A stretch of 64,000 bases of DNA from an uncultured Roseibium sp. (GTDB lineage: Bacteria > Pseudomonadota > Alphaproteobacteria > Rhizobiales > Stappiaceae), in assembly GCF_947494555.1 (NCBI RefSeq), contig NZ_CANLVF010000001.1, positions 1,178,001-1,242,000 of the forward strand, written 5' to 3'. The position numbers and the translations under genes were made by a program. Below are positions 25,640-34,139 of this stretch, in pieces (position 1 is the first letter of the stretch; each line of letters opens with the position of its first letter). A model generated the notes under the pieces. The model saw only the letters and a list, made by a program, of their open reading frames with translations. It was not told the DNA's origin and did not search any database.

Positions 25640-26784
25640 CACAGCACCTCGATTTCTGCTTGCAGGGCGCCTGCCGCCTTGATCGCCTGAAGTATCGAAA
25701 TCATGTCACGGGGACCGATGCCCAGAGCGTTCAACCCGTCAACAAGCTGCTTCAGCGTTATGGTCTCCGGAACGATTGCCAGTTTCGTGCCTTCCTCATC
25801 CACACCAACCTCTGATCTTGGGACCACAACAGTCTGACCATTGTCGCTGAAGGGAAGGGGCTGTGAAACCTGCGGCGATTCCGCGATTGTCACCGTCAGA
25901 TTTCCCTGGGCGACAGCCACCATGGACACTTTCACGTCCTGGCCCATGACAATTATGCCCGAATTCTCGTCGATGACGATCCGTGCAGCGAGATCGGGTT
26001 CAACGATCAGCTGTTCAATATCGGTCAGCAGGTCGACAATGTTTCCGTCGTAGCTTTGCGGCAGATCGAGGCGCACAGTCCCAGGGTCGAGCGGTTCCGC
26101 GGTCGGCATTCCGATCAGTTCATTTATCGAAAGGGCAACGCGCCGCGCTGTTGTCAGATCAGGGTTTCTCAAAGCCAGACGGAGCGATGTCAGCGAGGCC
26201 AACCTGAATTCCAGTTCCCGCTCCACAAGACCGCCATTGGCAATCCGGCCGGCCGTCGGCACACCTCGGACAACCGAAGCCGCATCGGCCTGCGCTGAGA
26301 AACCACCGATTGCCACTGATCCTTGCGCAATGGAGTAAACTTCGCCATCCGCGCCGACCAGCGGTGTGACCAGCAATGTACCGCCCTGAAGTGAATCCGC
26401 GTCACCCAGTGCGCTGACGTTCACGTCGATCCGCGTACCCTGTGTTGCGAAGGGAGGAAGATTGGCGGTGACCATTACGGCGGCGACTGTGTTGGTGTTC
26501 AGCGCAATGTTGCGTGTATTGACACCAAGACGCTCCAGCATCGCTTGCAGGCTTTGCTGGGTAAATGGCGTGTTGTTGAGTGAATCACCGGTGCCGTTCA
26601 AGCCGACAACAAGACCGTAACCGATAAGCTGGTTTTCCCGGATGCCTTCAAAGTCCGCGATATCCTTGATGCGGGAGGCTGCTTGAACGGATGTGAAAGC
26701 GACGCTCGTACCGATTAATGCGAGCACGACAACGCCGAGAAAGCGTTCCAGCCGTTCGATGAAATTCCTGCCCAAATCTCGCAT
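25639..26784 (-). CDS. flgI: Flagellar P-ring protein FlgI
   Basis: 381 residues from the ATG at 26782-26784. This start gives a normal signal peptide (LGVVVLALIGTSVAFTSVQA) and lies 66 bp from a sigma-54 promoter; a longer frame to 26868 would read through that promoter and is rejected. The mature protein has the family signatures SRIKDIADFEGIRENQLIGYGLVVGLNGTGDS and RIVIDENSGIIVMGQDVKVS, ending LNALGIGPRDMISILQAIKAAGALQAEIEVL. It forms the ring around the rod in the peptidoglycan layer. First gene of a coupled operon with the rod-binding and FlgN-like genes, divergent from fliX as in Caulobacter. Confidence 0.93.
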   Translation of the reverse strand: MRDLGRNFIERLERFLGVVVLALIGTSVAFTSVQAASRIKDIADFEGIRENQLIGYGLVVGLNGTGDSLNNTPFTQQSLQAMLERLGVNTRNIALNTNTVAAVMVTANLPPFATQGTRIDVNVSALGDADSLQGGTLLVTPLVGADGEVYSIAQGSVAIGGFSAQADAASVVRGVPTAGRIANGGLVERELEFRLASLTSLRLALRNPDLTTARRVALSINELIGMPTAEPLDPGTVRLDLPQSYDGNIVDLLTDIEQLIVEPDLAARIVIDENSGIIVMGQDVKVSMVAVAQGNLTVTIAESPQVSQPLPFSDNGQTVVVPRSEVGVDEEGTKLAIVPETITLKQLVDGLNALGIGPRDMISILQAIKAAGALQAEIEVL

Positions 26785-26848
26785 ATTGCCCGGTCCAGTT
26801 CTGTTGCTTCGGCCAGATTGCCGGCTCACACACTTTGCTTTTGCGTTA

Positions 26849-26864
26849 TGCGAAAGCCGTGCCA
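26849..26864 (-). promoter_or_regulatory. Sigma-54 promoter of flgI
   Basis: TGGCACGGCTTTCGCA on the minus strand: GG and GC are exactly 10 bases apart and the -24 half is a full match. The -12 GC lies 66 bp from the flgI ATG, the same distance as for flgE. Confidence 0.8.
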
Positions 26865-26962
26865 TCACAGGACAGTGTCGATTACTTTAGACTAAGCATC
26901 TGAAATACTGTGCATTTCCCGGCACTTTTCGATCCAGAACAGGTCCTTAGTGTCAAATTGAG

Positions 26963-26977
26963 TTAATCAATCCTTAT
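26963..26977. promoter_or_regulatory. CtrA-like box upstream of fliX
   Basis: TTAA-TCAATCC-TTAT matches TTAA-N7-TTAA at seven of eight core bases. It lies 8 bp before the palindrome at 26986, the same order as at flgB. Confidence 0.45.
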
Positions 26978-26985
26978 TGTCGGCA

Positions 26986-26998
26986 GGCAAATATTGCC
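26986..26998. promoter_or_regulatory. Flagellar palindrome in the flgI/fliX divergent region
   Basis: GGCAA-ATA-TTGCC, the same 13 bases as at 45571. The centre is 129 bp upstream of the flgI sigma-54 -24 element and next to the putative fliX promoter, so one site could both activate flgI and repress fliX. Confidence 0.6.
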
Positions 26999-27104
26999 TC
27001 CTTTGCACGGACTCACGTACTCTTCCCGGCAGATTCTGACAGGCTCTATGAAAGATCCGGAGAACGCTGGCCGATCTCGAGATCTGTCGGACTGGAACAT
27101 GATC

Positions 27105-27527
27105 ATGCGCATTACAGGAAGCAAACCCGTCACGGGTGTGCAGGGCAGGGGAGCGAAAAAGCAGGCCCCTTCCGGCACCGAACAGTTTACGCCGGACCTG
27201 GGAGGCGAGGTCACGCAATCCACCCAGGTCGCCGGCGGTACTGCAATTCAGGGCATGGATGCTCTGCTGGCGCTGCAGGAAGTCGACGGGCGCGAAGAGC
27301 GCCGTTCCAAGGCGGCGAGGTATGGGCATGCATTGCTCGATACGCTCGAAACAGTGCGGGCGGACCTGTTGGCAGGTGTCGTATCAGAGGACCGGCTGGA
27401 GGTCCTTTCAAGCCAGCTTACAAACCGTCAAACCAGCGGAGACGAAAGGATCGATTCGGTTCTCGAGGAGATCGAGTTGCGAGTGAAAGTTGAGCTCGCC
27501 AAGCTCGGACGTTTCACGGACAGCTGA
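27105..27527 (+). CDS. fliX: Flagellar assembly regulator FliX
   Basis: 140 residues when started at MRITGSKPVTGV, which parallels the start and length of Caulobacter FliX; an ATG two codons earlier is also possible and neither has a strong ribosome site. The C-terminal half is the family core: MDALLALQEVDGREERRSKAARYGHALLDTLE ... RIDSVLEEIELRVKVELAKLGRF. FliX links completion of the early basal body to activity of FlbD, the sigma-54 activator. Divergent from flgI as in Caulobacter. Its presence predicts an flbD gene elsewhere in the genome. Confidence 0.9.
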   Translation: MRITGSKPVTGVQGRGAKKQAPSGTEQFTPDLGGEVTQSTQVAGGTAIQGMDALLALQEVDGREERRSKAARYGHALLDTLETVRADLLAGVVSEDRLEVLSSQLTNRQTSGDERIDSVLEEIELRVKVELAKLGRFTDS

Positions 27528-27689
27528 TGGCGAAAATCGTGATTAATTTGCGGTAAAATGGTACAATTGGACCTCAACAAATTGAAAGATATAACTTTTT
27601 TTTAATGATATTTTTCGGAAATGAACCGTTGTCGGCTGACAGAACCGGCTATATATTGCGCGCGGCCTAACGGTAATCCGGAGCTATCG

Positions 27690-28106
27690 ATGACGGTTGA
27701 AATTGAGTCTGACTATCGACCCTCGGAAGACGAGCCGTTTATGAACGACAGGCAGCGCGAGTATTTTCGAGACAAGCTGCTTGCATGGAAAGACGAGATT
27801 CTGAAGGAAAGCAAAGAGACTTTGACGAACCTTCAGGAAGAGAGCCAGAACCACCCCGACTTTGCCGACCGCGCATCGTCTGAAACAGACCGCTCCATTG
27901 AGCTGCGCGCACGGGACAGACAACGCAAACTCATTTCAAAGATAGACGATGCTTTGGAACGAATTGCGGACGGGAGTTATGGATATTGCGAGGAGACCGG
28001 TGAACCGATCTCCCTGCGGCGCCTGGAAGCCAGACCGATCGCAACGCTTTCGATCGAGGCTCAGGAGGCGCATGAGCGTCGCGAGAAAGTATATCGCGAC
28101 GACTGA
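27690..28106 (+). CDS. dksA: RNA polymerase-binding transcription factor DksA
   Basis: 138 residues from the ATG at 27690, preceded by CGGAG. The coiled-coil part (MNDRQREYFRDKLLAWKDEILKESKETL) and the DxxDRASSETDRSIELRARDRQRKLISKIDDAL stretch fit DksA, which enters the RNA polymerase secondary channel and works with ppGpp. In the zinc-finger region only one of the four cysteines is kept (YGYCEETGEP...ATLSIEA), as in other alphaproteobacterial DksA proteins thought to fold without zinc. An ordinary housekeeping gene placed between flagellar operons. Confidence 0.93.
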   Translation: MTVEIESDYRPSEDEPFMNDRQREYFRDKLLAWKDEILKESKETLTNLQEESQNHPDFADRASSETDRSIELRARDRQRKLISKIDDALERIADGSYGYCEETGEPISLRRLEARPIATLSIEAQEAHERREKVYRDD

Positions 28107-28156
28107 TTTCCAAAACGGCTGACCTGCCGGCTTTGTGGCAGGTTCCAGGGACTTTG

Positions 28157-28190
28157 AGGCCTTCCTGATCCAGGAAGGCCTTTTCTTTTT
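28157..28190 (+). terminator. Terminator of dksA
   Basis: AGGCCTTCCTG pairs with CAGGAAGGCCT around a 3-base loop and is followed by TTTCTTTTT. Confidence 0.88.
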
Positions 28191-28204
28191 GCGGAACCTG
28201 CCCG

Positions 28205-30187
28205 TTAGAGCGTGATCCTGTATCTGGCGAAGCCGTCTGCGCCGTCGCCAGCCGGTTCAATACGAACGCCTTGCACCGACTTGGCGTGTTTCGTCCCTCC
28301 AGGGCCGGTTTCAAACAGGACCGTGGTGTCGGGGACCGGGCTGAACTTCCAATTCGTGTCCGCTGCAGGGTCGATCGTTCCCTTGTCGACAATGAAGCGC
28401 ACCAGAACGTCACGGTTGGTATCGGGGCCCACAAACACCACGACATCGTCATTGATGCCGGGAAAATTGCCACCACCGCCTGCCCGGTAGTTGTTGGTTG
28501 CCACGACAAAGGTCTGGTCCAAATCCAAGGGCTTTCCGTCGAATTGCAAATTCACGATCCGGTTCGCATCCGGATTGATCAATTCACCTTGCGGATCGTA
28601 CTTGGACGGTTGTGTCAGGTCGATTTCGTATGTGACGCCGTCCATGACGTCGAAGTTGTAGCTCGGAAACTCCGAATTGATCAGGGGCTGATCCGATTTG
28701 CCCGGTTCCACTTGCTGGAAAATGCCTGCGGACCGCTCCAGCCATTCCTTTACCGCGCTTCCTTTGATGGCGACGGCCCTTACGGTGTTCGGGTAGAGAT
28801 AAAGGTCTGCAACGTTCTTGATGGCGACGTCGCCGACCGGCACGTCCGTATAGTATTCCGCGCCGCCACGGCCACCTGCCTTGAAGGGGGCAGCGGCGGA
28901 CAGGATCGGGAGTTCTTCCCATTCGGTTCCTTTGAGCATTTGCTCTATGTACCAGGTCTGCGCATTTGAAACGATCTGGACACTCGGATCATCTGCAACG
29001 AGCGCGAAATAGGAATGAAGCGGTGCGGATGTCTTGCCAACCGGGCGGCGGACATAGGCAAGCGTTGCCTCGTGATCCTCGGTCACGGCGTCGAGCACAT
29101 CCTGCTGGCTCTCGACCAGCGGCGTCACATCTCGCCCTTCTTTCTTGAAAATCGGGCGCGCCTCGGTGAGGAAATTTGCGATACGCCAGCCATTGCCGTC
29201 GCGTTCCAGCATCAGATCGATGACACCGAGGTGGGAACCCCAGAAACCGCCCATCGCGGCGGGTTTTCCGAACAGCGTTCCCTTTGTGCTGTCGATACCT
29301 GGCAATCCTTCATAGTCAGGGCCCGGAAATGTCAGGTGATGGTGACCGGTGAAAACCGCGTCAATGCCGCCGACTGCCGCCAAATGAAGGGAGGCGTTTT
29401 CCATGCCCTCGGCATAATCGCTGGAATCGATGCCCGAATGAGACAGGGCGATCACGAGGTCGCAACCCTGTTCACGCATTTCAGGGACGAATGCCTTTGC
29501 GGATTCAACAATATCCCGCGCGTTGGCTTTGCCTTCGAGATGCCGGCGGTCCCAGTTCATGATCTGCGGTGGAACGAAGCCAATGAAACCGATCTTGATC
29601 GGATGCATATTGCCGGCGCCATCCTTGATCTCCTTTTCGAGGATCACATACGGCTTCATGAAGAGCGAATCCTCGCGGGCATTTGCAGCAAGGGTCGTGC
29701 CCTTGACGAGATTGGCGCAAACGACCGGGAAGTTGGCGCCTGCCATGACCTTCATCATGAAGTCCAGACCGTAGTTGAATTCGTGATTGCCGAGCGCTGC
29801 GGCATCAAAGTCGAGCACATTCATACCTTTGATGACCGGGTGAATGTCTCCTTCCCGCATACCGCGTTCATATGCGATGAAGTCGCCCATGGGGTTGCCT
29901 TGCAGAAAGTCGCCATTGTCCACAAGCACGGAGTTTGTGGCTTCCTCACGGATCTGTCTGATCAAAGTCGCGGTTCTGGCGAGACCGGCGGTGTCGATTG
30001 GGCGGTCGCCGTAATAGTCGTACGGAAAAACGTGGACGTGAAGGTCGGTGGTTTCCATCAAGCGAATATGCGCCGAATTTTCTGCCGCAAGCACGGAGTA
30101 GGGGTGGAGCGCTGTCATCATTCCTGCTGCAGCCGTGCCCAGGAGGAGATTGCGCCGCGAGAGGGAAAAGTCGTTTACTTTAGACAT
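28205..30187 (-). CDS. cpdB: Periplasmic 2',3'-cyclic-nucleotide 2'-phosphodiesterase / 3'-nucleotidase
   Basis: 660 residues from the ATG at 30185-30187, with GGAG upstream. A twin-arginine signal is seen (SLSRRNLLLG then a hydrophobic run), so it is probably exported folded. The metallophosphatase motifs are in order: TTDLHVHVFPYDYY, NGDFLQGNPMGD, GNHEFNYG, SHSGID and TGHHHLTFPG; the C-terminal half is the 5'-nucleotidase domain with YRAGGGGNFPG. It releases nucleosides and phosphate from cyclic or 3'-nucleotides. Convergent with dksA; not obviously tied to motility. Confidence 0.92.
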   Translation of the reverse strand: MSKVNDFSLSRRNLLLGTAAAGMMTALHPYSVLAAENSAHIRLMETTDLHVHVFPYDYYGDRPIDTAGLARTATLIRQIREEATNSVLVDNGDFLQGNPMGDFIAYERGMREGDIHPVIKGMNVLDFDAAALGNHEFNYGLDFMMKVMAGANFPVVCANLVKGTTLAANAREDSLFMKPYVILEKEIKDGAGNMHPIKIGFIGFVPPQIMNWDRRHLEGKANARDIVESAKAFVPEMREQGCDLVIALSHSGIDSSDYAEGMENASLHLAAVGGIDAVFTGHHHLTFPGPDYEGLPGIDSTKGTLFGKPAAMGGFWGSHLGVIDLMLERDGNGWRIANFLTEARPIFKKEGRDVTPLVESQQDVLDAVTEDHEATLAYVRRPVGKTSAPLHSYFALVADDPSVQIVSNAQTWYIEQMLKGTEWEELPILSAAAPFKAGGRGGAEYYTDVPVGDVAIKNVADLYLYPNTVRAVAIKGSAVKEWLERSAGIFQQVEPGKSDQPLINSEFPSYNFDVMDGVTYEIDLTQPSKYDPQGELINPDANRIVNLQFDGKPLDLDQTFVVATNNYRAGGGGNFPGINDDVVVFVGPDTNRDVLVRFIVDKGTIDPAADTNWKFSPVPDTTVLFETGPGGTKHAKSVQGVRIEPAGDGADGFARYRITL

Positions 30188-30566
30188 GATTTTTCTCCAG
30201 TTCAGCTGAATGGCTTGCAAGACGCGGGCGAGGGAAGCACCCGAAGGGCCTTCCATGACTCGCACGCTCGGATGGATGTCAGGTATGTCGACTGAATTAC
30301 AGTCCTGTGACAATGAGACATACAAATCCGGAAATTTTCAAGCGGCCTTTGGGCGGGGAATTGCAGGTACGGGAACACCTTAATTTTTCTGGATCTGGGG
30401 AACAGTTCGCAAATTGTCGTTTGCAAGAAATGCGTCATCCCAGACAAGAGAACGGGCACGGCACTCGGGGAGCGAGATGCCGTGCCCGTTTTCAGCCGCT
30501 ACGGACAAGGTTTCTAGAACACCCTGTCCGAAGCTGGCCGGGGGACTGAAATTCGAATAAACCGGA
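30188..30566. other. Intergenic region between cpdB and flgH
   Basis: 379 bp with no credible gene. It holds the cpdB leader and the terminator hairpin at 30451-30492. Confidence 0.5.
30451..30492. terminator. Terminator after flgH
   Basis: AACGGGCACGGCA pairs with TGCCGTGCCCGTT around a 14-base loop, 75 bp after the flgH stop. The T-run is stronger on the plus strand, but by position it ends the leftward flgF operon. Confidence 0.7.
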
Positions 30567-31316
30567 TCAGAATGGCAGCAGTATATCCAGGACCTGATTA
30601 CCGACGCGCGGCTGCTGAACTGTCGTGATCTGACCTCTTCCGCCGTAGCCGATCCGTGCCTCGGCAATCTGTTCGCTGGCTACGCGGTTATTGGCGGTTA
30701 TATCTTCAGGCCGGACGATACCGGCGACGATCAACTCGCGTACTTCAAAGTTCACGCGGACTTCCTGCCTGCCTTCGATCACAAGATTGCCATTCGGCAG
30801 CACCTGGGTAACAACCGCTGCGATCTGGGTCTGGAGTGTCTCTTCCCTGTCAACGCTTCCCGCGCCCTGGAAGCTTGAGTTGCTTCCGACATTTGCAAGG
30901 TCGCTGGCGGCGGTACCTGCGGGCAGGAAGATGGTGTCGATAGCCGTGCCGAGCGCGCCACCTACACCGGCGCCGTTCGATTCTGTCCGGTTCCGTTCCG
31001 TGGTGTTCTCGATCTCGGCTTCGTCGTCGATCGTCACGACAACGGTCAGGATATCACCCACCTGACTGGCGCGCTGGTCTTTGAAGAATGCGCGGCTTCC
31101 GGACTGCCAGAGCGAATTCGGATTGTAATGCACCTGCTGCGGCTCCGGCATCGGCATTTGCACCGGCCGGTAGCCGGGCGTCGTGGTCGGGTCCTGGATT
31201 GCATTCAAGGCAGGCTGCTGGCCGACTTGTGCGAGCTGGTCGGCGGTGCTGCAGCCGGCGGCAAGCGCTGCCATAGCGATACTTGCAAGCAGCTGGCGAT
31301 AATGGGTTTTCAACAT
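30567..31316 (-). CDS. flgH: Flagellar L-ring lipoprotein FlgH
   Basis: 249 residues with a lipoprotein signal: LAAGC is the lipobox at about residues 18-22. Family features are NSLWQSGSRAFFKDQRASQVGDILTVVVTIDDEAEIENTT and GNLVIEGRQEVRVNFEVRELIVAGIVRPEDI. It forms the outer-membrane ring of the basal body. The ATG overlaps the flgA stop by one base, so translation is coupled. Last gene of flgF-flgG-flgA-flgH. Confidence 0.94.
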   Translation of the reverse strand: MLKTHYRQLLASIAMAALAAGCSTADQLAQVGQQPALNAIQDPTTTPGYRPVQMPMPEPQQVHYNPNSLWQSGSRAFFKDQRASQVGDILTVVVTIDDEAEIENTTERNRTESNGAGVGGALGTAIDTIFLPAGTAASDLANVGSNSSFQGAGSVDREETLQTQIAAVVTQVLPNGNLVIEGRQEVRVNFEVRELIVAGIVRPEDITANNRVASEQIAEARIGYGGRGQITTVQQPRVGNQVLDILLPF

Positions 31317-32299
31317 CAGTTGGTCTCGCTGTTCAAGCTGGCAACAACAGGATTGGTGGCGTGAACGCGCACCTGGCCGCGTGAGGTGACGGTCGCTGGA
31401 ACGATGCGACGCGACTGGAGGTTCATCACGTCGATGACGTCTCCCTTGGCACCGGGATCAAGCGCCTTGGCGCGCGATGTGAGTTTCACGCCAGGCATGT
31501 TGAAAGTGATGGTGACCTTGTCGCCCCGATTGACGAGAACCGGTCTCTGGAAGCTTCTGTGCGACAGCGGGGTGTTGGCGCGAATGTTTGTTTTTGCTTC
31601 CTTGCCCACGATCTCTTCGGGTGCAAGCAGCGCTCCGGCGGGTACCTTGGACCGCATGAGGCGCATGCTCGTAAGGTCCTCCTCCTTCAGGAGATCGCCG
31701 CGGCGCAAAGGCTGGGCAAGAACGGTAACGTCAACCATCTCGTGTGCAACGCCCGACAACGTCAGACGCTCGGTACCGTGTTCGACCGCGACCGAAACCT
31801 GGATGACAAAATGTCCGTTTGTTTCGGACCAGTCGACACGATCGAACCGTATCGGGTCGGCAACCTTCGGATCCGCCAGGATGCGGTCTGGTGCCTGCAG
31901 CAGTTTGACGTCCAGAACGTCTGGGCCGAGCGCGGCGTTGCGCCCTGCGAGCGCATTGCGAACAAGACTTTCGAGCTGATCGCGATCTATTTTGGTCGCA
32001 CCGCGGTGTACGACAACGCTTCTGAGACCGTCAGTTCCTGCTGTTTCAAGTCCTGCCGCCCTGGCGCGTTCGGCCACGATGCCGGCGGCAACGTTGCCGG
32101 ATGTCCCCATGTCAGGAGAGCGAAAGAGCGGCTTCGACGCATGCAGACCGGCGTTTGAATAAAAGTCTCCGACGGTGACGATTTCCGACAGGGTCATGAC
32201 CTGCGAGCGCAGGACCGGTGGTTCTTCAGCCAACGCGGTTCCGCTGGCGAAACCCGTTAGCAGCAAGCCAATTGCGGCTTTGTAAAGGTGTTTCATCAT
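31316..32299 (-). CDS. flgA: P-ring assembly chaperone FlgA
   Basis: 327 residues with a signal peptide (AAIGLLLTGFASGTALA). The C-terminal half has the SAF-like FlgA domain (LAQPLRRGDLLKEEDLTSMRLMRS...VGKEAKTNIRANTPL...VNRGDKVTITFNMPGVKL, ending with GQVRVHATNPVV). It acts in the periplasm to help FlgI assemble into the P ring. Two adjacent ATGs at the start are both possible. 15 bp after flgG. Confidence 0.9.
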   Translation of the reverse strand: MMKHLYKAAIGLLLTGFASGTALAEEPPVLRSQVMTLSEIVTVGDFYSNAGLHASKPLFRSPDMGTSGNVAAGIVAERARAAGLETAGTDGLRSVVVHRGATKIDRDQLESLVRNALAGRNAALGPDVLDVKLLQAPDRILADPKVADPIRFDRVDWSETNGHFVIQVSVAVEHGTERLTLSGVAHEMVDVTVLAQPLRRGDLLKEEDLTSMRLMRSKVPAGALLAPEEIVGKEAKTNIRANTPLSHRSFQRPVLVNRGDKVTITFNMPGVKLTSRAKALDPGAKGDVIDVMNLQSRRIVPATVTSRGQVRVHATNPVVASLNSETN

Positions 32300-32314
32300 C
32301 TCAACGATCCTGTG

Positions 32315-33097
32315 TCAGCGAAGGTTGGTGGTGGTCGAGTACATCTCGTCGGCAGCCTGGATGATCTGCGAATTCATCTCATAGGCGCGCTGGGCGGCAA
32401 TCAGATCAGAGATTTCCGTAACGGCGTCGACATTCGACATTTCAAGGAAATACTGCTGAAGGCTACCGAAACCGTTGTCACTTGGATTGCCTGATTCCGC
32501 TGCGCCACTTGCATCGGTTTCCAGAAAGAGGTTGTCACCGATCGCTTCCAGGCCAGCCTTGTTGACGAAACGCGCCAACTGGATCTGCCCGAGCTGCTGG
32601 GTCGTGCCCGTGTTGTCGACGCCTTGAACGGACCCATCGTTCGAGATGGTCAGATCCTGAATGTTTTCAGGGATCGTGATGCCCGGATTGACTGTGTAAC
32701 CGTCGACCGTAACGAGTTGACCGTCAGCGTCGCGTTCGAAGGATCCGTCGCGGGTGTATCCGGTCGTTCCGTCCGGCAGGTCGATCTGAAAGAAGCCTTC
32801 TCCCCGAATTGCAATGTCTAGCGAGTCGTCTGTCTGTTCGAGAGAGCCTTGCGACATGATCCGTGCAGTGGAGGCGAGTTTGACACCCGAGCCGACCTGC
32901 ACGCCAGTTGGTACGATCGTACCAGCGTCGGAGGTCTCCGTCCCCATTCTGCGCAGGTTCTGGTAGAGCAGGTCCTGAAAGTCCGCCCGTTGTTTCTTGA
33001 AGCCCGTGGTGCGCATGTTGGCTACGTTGTTCGAGATGACCTCGACGTTTTGTTCCTGCGCCTTCATGCCGGTAGCGGCGATCTGGAGTGCTTTCAT
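32315..33097 (-). CDS. flgG: Distal rod protein FlgG
   Basis: 260 residues, the usual length. The N-terminal motif (MKALQIAATGMKAQEQNVEVISNNVANMRTTGFKKQRADF) and the C-terminal helix (MSNVDAVTEISDLIAAQRAYEMNSQIIQAADEM) are classical. FlgG builds the distal rod that crosses the rings. 22 bp after flgF in the same operon. Confidence 0.95.
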   Translation of the reverse strand: MKALQIAATGMKAQEQNVEVISNNVANMRTTGFKKQRADFQDLLYQNLRRMGTETSDAGTIVPTGVQVGSGVKLASTARIMSQGSLEQTDDSLDIAIRGEGFFQIDLPDGTTGYTRDGSFERDADGQLVTVDGYTVNPGITIPENIQDLTISNDGSVQGVDNTGTTQQLGQIQLARFVNKAGLEAIGDNLFLETDASGAAESGNPSDNGFGSLQQYFLEMSNVDAVTEISDLIAAQRAYEMNSQIIQAADEMYSTTTNLR

Positions 33098-33119
33098 TGT
33101 CCTAGCTCCCTAGTGCCGG

Positions 33120-33860
33120 TCAGGCCTGGATTCTGCCGAGCGTCGAGATGGCTTGCTGACGCAACTCGTCAGCGTCCTTCAGCATCTTCGACACGGCCTC
33201 GTAAGATCTTGTGATTTCGATCAGTCTGGTGACTTCGAACACGCCGTCCACATTCGACTGTTCCAACGCCCCCTGTACTATTCTGGTTCCCGCGGGGACC
33301 TGAGCTTCTTCGCCGACGAAGGCGGTTTCGCCGAGTTTCTGCAGCGCTTGCGGATCTTCGAAGGTCGCAATCCGGACCTGTCCCCGAACGCCGAGTTCAG
33401 TCGCGATCGTCCCGTCCGCTGAAATCTCGATGATGCCGTCTTCGCGCGTGAAAGTGACAGGACCGGCCGACGTCAGAACGGGCCTTCCCTCGGACGTGAC
33501 CAGCTGCCCGTCCGCGTCCAGATGAAATGCGCCGTTCCGTGTATAGGCTTCTGTGCCATCCGCCATTTGCATGACAAAGAAACCTTCGCCTTCGAGCGCA
33601 AGGTCCAGTTCGTTGCCCGTTGTCCTGAAACTGCCGTTTGAGAAATCGGTGTGAGACGTATAGTCGAGAACGTAGGAAAGTGTCTCGTCCTGCGCCTCGA
33701 ACTCGGTCGCTTCCGCGATCGGCATCATGTACTCTTCAAACAGAAGATTTTGAGCCTTGAAGCCCGAGGTGTTGATATTCGCCATGTTGTTGGCGACGAC
33801 GTCGAGCTGATTCCGCAAAGCGGTTTGCCGCGACAGGCCAATAAGTAGTGCGTTCTCCAT
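33120..33860 (-). CDS. flgF: Proximal rod protein FlgF
   Basis: 246 residues from the ATG at 33858-33860 (MENALLIGLSRQTALRNQLDVVANNMANINTSGFKAQ), preceded by AGGGA. Longer frames would run into the sigma-54 promoter. The C-terminal motif GALEQSNVDGVFEVTRLIEITRSYEAVSKML is typical of rod proteins. First gene of the leftward rod/ring operon; divergent from fliL. Confidence 0.93.
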   Translation of the reverse strand: MENALLIGLSRQTALRNQLDVVANNMANINTSGFKAQNLLFEEYMMPIAEATEFEAQDETLSYVLDYTSHTDFSNGSFRTTGNELDLALEGEGFFVMQMADGTEAYTRNGAFHLDADGQLVTSEGRPVLTSAGPVTFTREDGIIEISADGTIATELGVRGQVRIATFEDPQALQKLGETAFVGEEAQVPAGTRIVQGALEQSNVDGVFEVTRLIEITRSYEAVSKMLKDADELRQQAISTLGRIQA

Positions 33861-33929
33861 TCGAACGGTCCCTTTTGCTCCCCGAAGAGCCTGCCTGTCT
33901 CCCCAGACCGGTGGGCTCGTTAAGGTTAA

Positions 33930-33945
33930 TGCACGCGGCGTGCCA
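33930..33945 (-). promoter_or_regulatory. Sigma-54 promoter of flgF-flgG-flgA-flgH
   Basis: TGGCACGCCGCGTGCA on the minus strand, with GG and GC exactly 10 bases apart; the only change from the consensus core is GTGCA for TTGCA. The -12 GC is 71 bp from the flgF ATG. Confidence 0.82.
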
Positions 33946-34029
33946 GTTTTTAAATCGTTGGGAAATCTGGGTAAAAGCCGAAAGGCATGGGTGCGCACGG
34001 CAATAGATTCCGGCAGAAGTTAACCACTT

Positions 34030-34042
34030 GGCAATTTTTGCC
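34030..34042. promoter_or_regulatory. Flagellar palindrome in the flgF/fliL divergent region
   Basis: GGCAA-TTT-TTGCC; its centre is 92 bp upstream of the flgF sigma-54 -24 element and about 100 bp upstream of fliL. Confidence 0.55.
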
Positions 34043-34065
34043 CAGTGACTCGCGTTAATGGCCTG

Positions 34066-34080
34066 GTAACCATTCGTTAA
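34066..34080. promoter_or_regulatory. CtrA-like box upstream of fliL
   Basis: GTAA-CCATTCG-TTAA(CC) matches TTAA-N7-TTAACC at all but the first base, 60-74 bp before the fliL ATG; a further TTAA follows at 34084. Confidence 0.5.
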
Positions 34081-34139
34081 CCATTAACTCTTTAGTAATA
34101 AATATCGCGCGCGAGCGCTTGATATGAGCGGAGTTCGCA

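Noticed and set aside
26785-26868. Longer start of FlgI at 26868
   Set aside because: It would place the sigma-54 promoter inside the coding region and give a poor signal peptide; the ATG at 26784 fits both.
29015-30295. Open frame of 426 codons on the plus strand across cpdB
   Set aside because: It is the complement of a clear metallophosphatase gene with all metal motifs; a high-GC antisense artefact.
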